From NCBI GenBank assembly GCA_030595525.1, contig JAUVDD010000062.1, positions 1 through 8,111 on the forward strand: DNA of 8,111 bases, in the 5' to 3' direction. The translations under genes were made by a program, and so were the position numbers. The notes beneath the pieces were generated by a model. It was not told the origin of the DNA, made no database searches, and saw nothing but the letters and a program-made list of their open reading frames with translations. Of the stretch, positions 5,459 through 8,111 are shown piece by piece. The stretch comes from Puniceicoccales bacterium. Its GTDB lineage: Bacteria; Verrucomicrobiota; Verrucomicrobiia; Opitutales; Oceanipulchritudinaceae. Numbering within the stretch: position 1 is the first letter of the stretch; the number at the start of each line of letters is the position of its first letter.

Positions 5459-7012
5459 ATGTCACAATTATACCCGCTCTTAACGATTGATGAAGCTCGC
5501 GTCTTCGAGAGCGAAGTACTTGGCGGAGATGAATTGCAGACCCTTGAGGCGATGGTCAATGCCGGACAAGCTATCGGAATCGCCATTTTAAATGACTTTC
5601 AGGAAATTCGGGATTGGTCGGAATTTCCACAGGTTCTTGTATTGGCAGGTAAAGGACTGAATAGCGGAGACGCCTTTGTTGCTTGTTCCTTGATGAGGGA
5701 GGCATTGGAGGATTTGCAGGTAACGGTTGTGATGACCGAAGAAGAGAGCAACCTGAGTAAGCTGGCTGCGGGTGCTTTCGTAAAGTTGCGGACCGAACTC
5801 AGGGATGATTTGGAAATTCTGGATGTGGAAGCATATCTTGCCCAGGAACCAGTTATATACGATGTCGTCCTCGATGGTCTGTATGGACATGGATTTCGAC
5901 CTCCCTTGAGGAAATCTGCCGCCGAACTGCTTCAGCACGTGAACAACCGGACTGATATTCTGCTGAAAGCAGCCATCGATCTTCCTAGCGGCCTCGGCGC
6001 TGATAAGGATCCTGATAGTTTTGTAGCGGATTTCACCTACATTCCGGGAGTAGCCAAGGCGCCATGTTTCAATCCAGACAACGCCAATCTGGTTGGCCGG
6101 GTGAGATTTCTTGAGATTGACCCATTCCTGGACCAGTCGAGTGCCGAGAGGCTGGAGCTAGTTGCTTCACCTCGTTCACACATGCAATTGAATCAGTTGC
6201 GTTCATCCCAGTCTGATAAACGATCCTACGGGCACTGTTTGATCCTGGCGGGATCGAATGAGATGCCGGGTGCCGCGATCATGGCGACATTGGGCTCATT
6301 GCATGCAGGAGCCGGACTGGTAACGACCTGTACTGCCGGGAACGTTGCTTCGCAAAATGCCGGTGCCGCACCCGAGGCCATGTGGAGAGCATTACCTGCT
6401 ACCAACGAGGGTGGACTGGAAATGGAAGCCGCGCGTATAGTTGTTAAAGAGGCCCAGAAATGCCATGCTCTGTTGATTGGGCCAGGCCTGATTTTGGACC
6501 GGACCACCGTTGCTGCACTTAACCGGATCATCCGGGAAATCACTTTGCCACTGGTATTGGATGCCTCCGCTTTGATACTGGATATTGTGGGATCCGTAAT
6601 TGACCGGCCATCATCCGCTGGGCCCGTTATTTTAACTCCCCACCTGGGAGAGTTCGCCCGTTTATCAGGTGTGGCGGCAGCGAATGTAAGGAATGAGCAT
6701 TTGATTGAGTTCAGCAGGAAGTATCGGGCAATCACTGTATTGAAAGGAAGTCCTACAAGGATTTCCGATGGCAAACGGTGCATAGATGTTCCGACGGGTG
6801 GTCCGGTTCTGGCTCGCGGAGGATCCGGAGATATCCTGGCGGGGATAGTGACAACTTTATTGGCTCAATCACCAGAAGATCCTTTATCGGCAGCGATCCA
6901 AGCCGTTTCCTGGCATGGTGCCTCAGCGGATGCTCTGGCTCGGGATCGTGGAGCGACAGCGGTTAGGACCACCGACATCCTTCCGTATTTGTCCAGTACT
7001 TTACGTGCCTAG
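5459..7012 (+). CDS. nnr: Bifunctional NAD(P)H-hydrate repair enzyme (epimerase + ADP-dependent dehydratase)
   Basis: This enzyme repairs damaged, hydrated NAD(P)H. The N-terminal YjeF_N domain interconverts R and S hydrates, and the C-terminal ribokinase-like domain dehydrates the S form using ADP. The 517-residue protein matches the fused form known from E. coli YjeF/Nnr. The epimerase part (1 to about 220) shows VLAGKGLNSGDAFVA (61-75), VVLDGLYGHGF (136-146), AIDLPSGLGAD (172-182) and a Lys in GVAKAP (197-202). The dehydratase part (about 240-517) shows RSYGHCLILAGS (255-266), GAAIMATLGSLHAGAGLV (271-288), ALLIGPGL (337-344), PLVLDASAL (364-372), ILTPHLGEFARL (391-402), VLKGSPT (427-433) and ARGGSGDILAGI (452-463, with the likely catalytic Asp458). 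The dehydratase motifs are standard. The epimerase loop departs from the usual NNGGDG. No Shine-Dalgarno sequence precedes the ATG. Confidence 0.94.
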   Translation: MSQLYPLLTIDEARVFESEVLGGDELQTLEAMVNAGQAIGIAILNDFQEIRDWSEFPQVLVLAGKGLNSGDAFVACSLMREALEDLQVTVVMTEEESNLSKLAAGAFVKLRTELRDDLEILDVEAYLAQEPVIYDVVLDGLYGHGFRPPLRKSAAELLQHVNNRTDILLKAAIDLPSGLGADKDPDSFVADFTYIPGVAKAPCFNPDNANLVGRVRFLEIDPFLDQSSAERLELVASPRSHMQLNQLRSSQSDKRSYGHCLILAGSNEMPGAAIMATLGSLHAGAGLVTTCTAGNVASQNAGAAPEAMWRALPATNEGGLEMEAARIVVKEAQKCHALLIGPGLILDRTTVAALNRIIREITLPLVLDASALILDIVGSVIDRPSSAGPVILTPHLGEFARLSGVAAANVRNEHLIEFSRKYRAITVLKGSPTRISDGKRCIDVPTGGPVLARGGSGDILAGIVTTLLAQSPEDPLSAAIQAVSWHGASADALARDRGATAVRTTDILPYLSSTLRA

Positions 7013-7034
7013 GATTGAGTGTTTTGGCGGCTTG

Positions 7035-7062
7035 TTGAGACAAGTGTTTTCGGGATTAGAAT
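7035..7062 (+). promoter_or_regulatory. Candidate dprA promoter
   Basis: TTGAGA (7035-7040, five of six to TTGACA) and TAGAAT (7057-7062, five of six to TATAAT) are separated by 16 bp. The -10 ends seven bases before the dprA ATG, so the predicted start site is at or within a base or two of the start codon. This lies in the 57-bp gap after nnr, which is the longest gap in the rightward gene run and suggests separate control of dprA. Confidence 0.5.
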
Positions 7063-7069
7063 TCTCCGG

Positions 7070-8111
7070 ATGACTTATGACCGGCGTACCTCCCTTATGA
7101 TTCTGGCTGCATTGCCTGGCCTGGGGCCGGTTAACATCCGTCGACTGGACAAGGCACTGGATGGATCGGTGGAGAATCTCCTGGAAATGACTTCCTCAGA
7201 ACGGTCAATTTGGTGCAGCAATCGTGTCGTTGGTGAGTTGGAGGATTGGCCCACCTATTTTGATCCGGATAAAGTGATGGCTGCCTTGGAAAAGCAGGAA
7301 GCCGATTTTGTCACTTACGAAGATGCGGATTATCCTGACAGATTGCGACATTTCGGGGACCGTCCGGTCGGTTTGTATCGTTGCAGGAAGGGACAGGGTG
7401 TTCCTGAAAGAAGTCTGGCAATTGTTGGTACGAGGCGTCCCAGTTCCTATGGACGAAGAATTGCCAGGGAGTTTGCCAGCGAGTTGGGACACAGTGGATA
7501 TTGCATCGTGAGTGGTCTGGCGGAGGGAATCGACACGGAAGCGCATCGGGCGACCTTGGATTCGGGTCACAAGACCTTGGCGGTCATGGGAGGGGGCCTA
7601 AACCGCTGTTACCCGGCGAACAACCGCGCATTAATGGAACAGATACATGAGAGCGCGGGTGTCTGGAGTGAGTTTCCCTTGTGGCGACGGGCCGACCGAC
7701 GGAGTTTTCCGCAACGGAATCGAATCGTGGCCGGGGTGAGTGAAGCCGTCCTGGTCATTGAATCCGGGGTGACTGGCGGAAGCCTGATCACCGCCCGAAT
7801 GGCATCAGAGCAAGGAAAGCCGGTTTATGTCATCCCCGGACGGATTGATTCGCCGGAGTCCATGGGTTGTCATGCATTGATTCGTGACGGGGCTCAGTTG
7901 GTGACGTCGGTGGAAGAGATATTGCAGGACCTGAATTATTTGCCGGGTTTACTACAGGCAACCAATGAGCATCGTGATGGCTCGAATAAGAAAAGGCCTC
8001 GTCCTGAACCAACATTGGAAGGGACGTTTGCGAGAATATGGAAGCTATTGAATGAGGATAATTCAGCCCATGTAGACAGGATCGCTTCAGGTTTAAGAAT
8101 CAGTGCCGCAG
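7070..8111 (+). CDS. dprA: DNA processing protein DprA (3' end beyond the window)
   Basis: DprA binds incoming single-stranded DNA during natural transformation and loads RecA on it. The 347 codons seen hold an N-terminal helix-hairpin-helix-like segment (ALPGLGPVNIRRL, 14-26) and then the Rossmann-like core. Core motifs are SLAIVGTRRPSSYGRR (115-130), SGLAEGIDTEAHRATL (148-163), MGGGLNRCYPANN (173-185), SEFP (200-203), FPQRNRIVAGVSEAVLVIES (213-232), GGSLITARMA (236-245), YVIPGR (253-258) and GCHALIRDGA (266-275). From about residue 316 a winged-helix (DML1-like) domain begins (TFARIWKLLNEDNSAHVDRI) and is cut by the edge. The ATG at 7070 has no Shine-Dalgarno sequence. An in-frame GTG at 7019 could add 17 residues, but these look non-conserved and would lie across the candidate promoter. 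DprA is widespread, so it does not by itself prove competence. Confidence 0.95.
   Translation, partial: MTYDRRTSLMILAALPGLGPVNIRRLDKALDGSVENLLEMTSSERSIWCSNRVVGELEDWPTYFDPDKVMAALEKQEADFVTYEDADYPDRLRHFGDRPVGLYRCRKGQGVPERSLAIVGTRRPSSYGRRIAREFASELGHSGYCIVSGLAEGIDTEAHRATLDSGHKTLAVMGGGLNRCYPANNRALMEQIHESAGVWSEFPLWRRADRRSFPQRNRIVAGVSEAVLVIESGVTGGSLITARMASEQGKPVYVIPGRIDSPESMGCHALIRDGAQLVTSVEEILQDLNYLPGLLQATNEHRDGSNKKRPRPEPTLEGTFARIWKLLNEDNSAHVDRIASGLRISAA

Noticed and set aside
6226..6783. Minus-strand reading frame of 185 codons inside nnr
   Set aside because: It is antisense to the well-conserved dehydratase domain and is explained by codon bias of the real gene.

Overview
The window is a housekeeping region of a bacterial chromosome and reads as eight genes. 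Two run leftward, nrdJ (cut by the left edge) and mutY. Six run rightward: rnhC, rnhB, pdxJ, acpS, a fused nnr gene, and dprA (cut by the right edge). I see no mobile element, phage gene, CRISPR array, tRNA or rRNA. The base composition is balanced, and RNase HIII, RNase HII and a B12-dependent ribonucleotide reductase occur together. These traits suggest a PVC-group bacterium, perhaps Verrucomicrobiota (Opitutales/Puniceicoccales-like). That placement is inference from gene content, not from a search.

Left part (1-1452): the first 415 codons of a class II ribonucleotide reductase run on the minus strand and stay open to the window edge. The intergenic stretch behind its start carries two NrdR-box-like palindromes, 32 bp apart centre to centre. 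One overlaps the -35 element of a plausible promoter. The last 97 bases of the readable nrdJ sequence are strangely T/G-rich on the plus strand and encode an unusual low-complexity stretch.

Middle (1453-5439): mutY (adenine glycosylase) is divergent from rnhC across 47 bp. RnhC and RnhB are both type 2 RNases H; their genes are adjacent and overlap by one base (TAATG). pdxJ (vitamin B6 synthesis) and acpS (activation of acyl carrier protein) follow and overlap by four bases (ATGA). Right part (5459-8111): a two-domain NAD(P)HX repair enzyme, then dprA (single-stranded DNA/RecA loader of natural transformation). dprA has a good promoter placed so close to the start codon that its message may be leaderless.

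The genes fall into two themes: genome maintenance and nucleotide supply (nrdJ, mutY, rnhC, rnhB, dprA), and cofactor or carrier maintenance (pdxJ, acpS, nnr). Only acpS has a clear Shine-Dalgarno sequence. The most checkable observations are the tandem NrdR boxes, the odd nrdJ edge, the SD-less and possibly leaderless starts, and the divergent epimerase motif in Nnr. I found no convincing new multi-gene system here.
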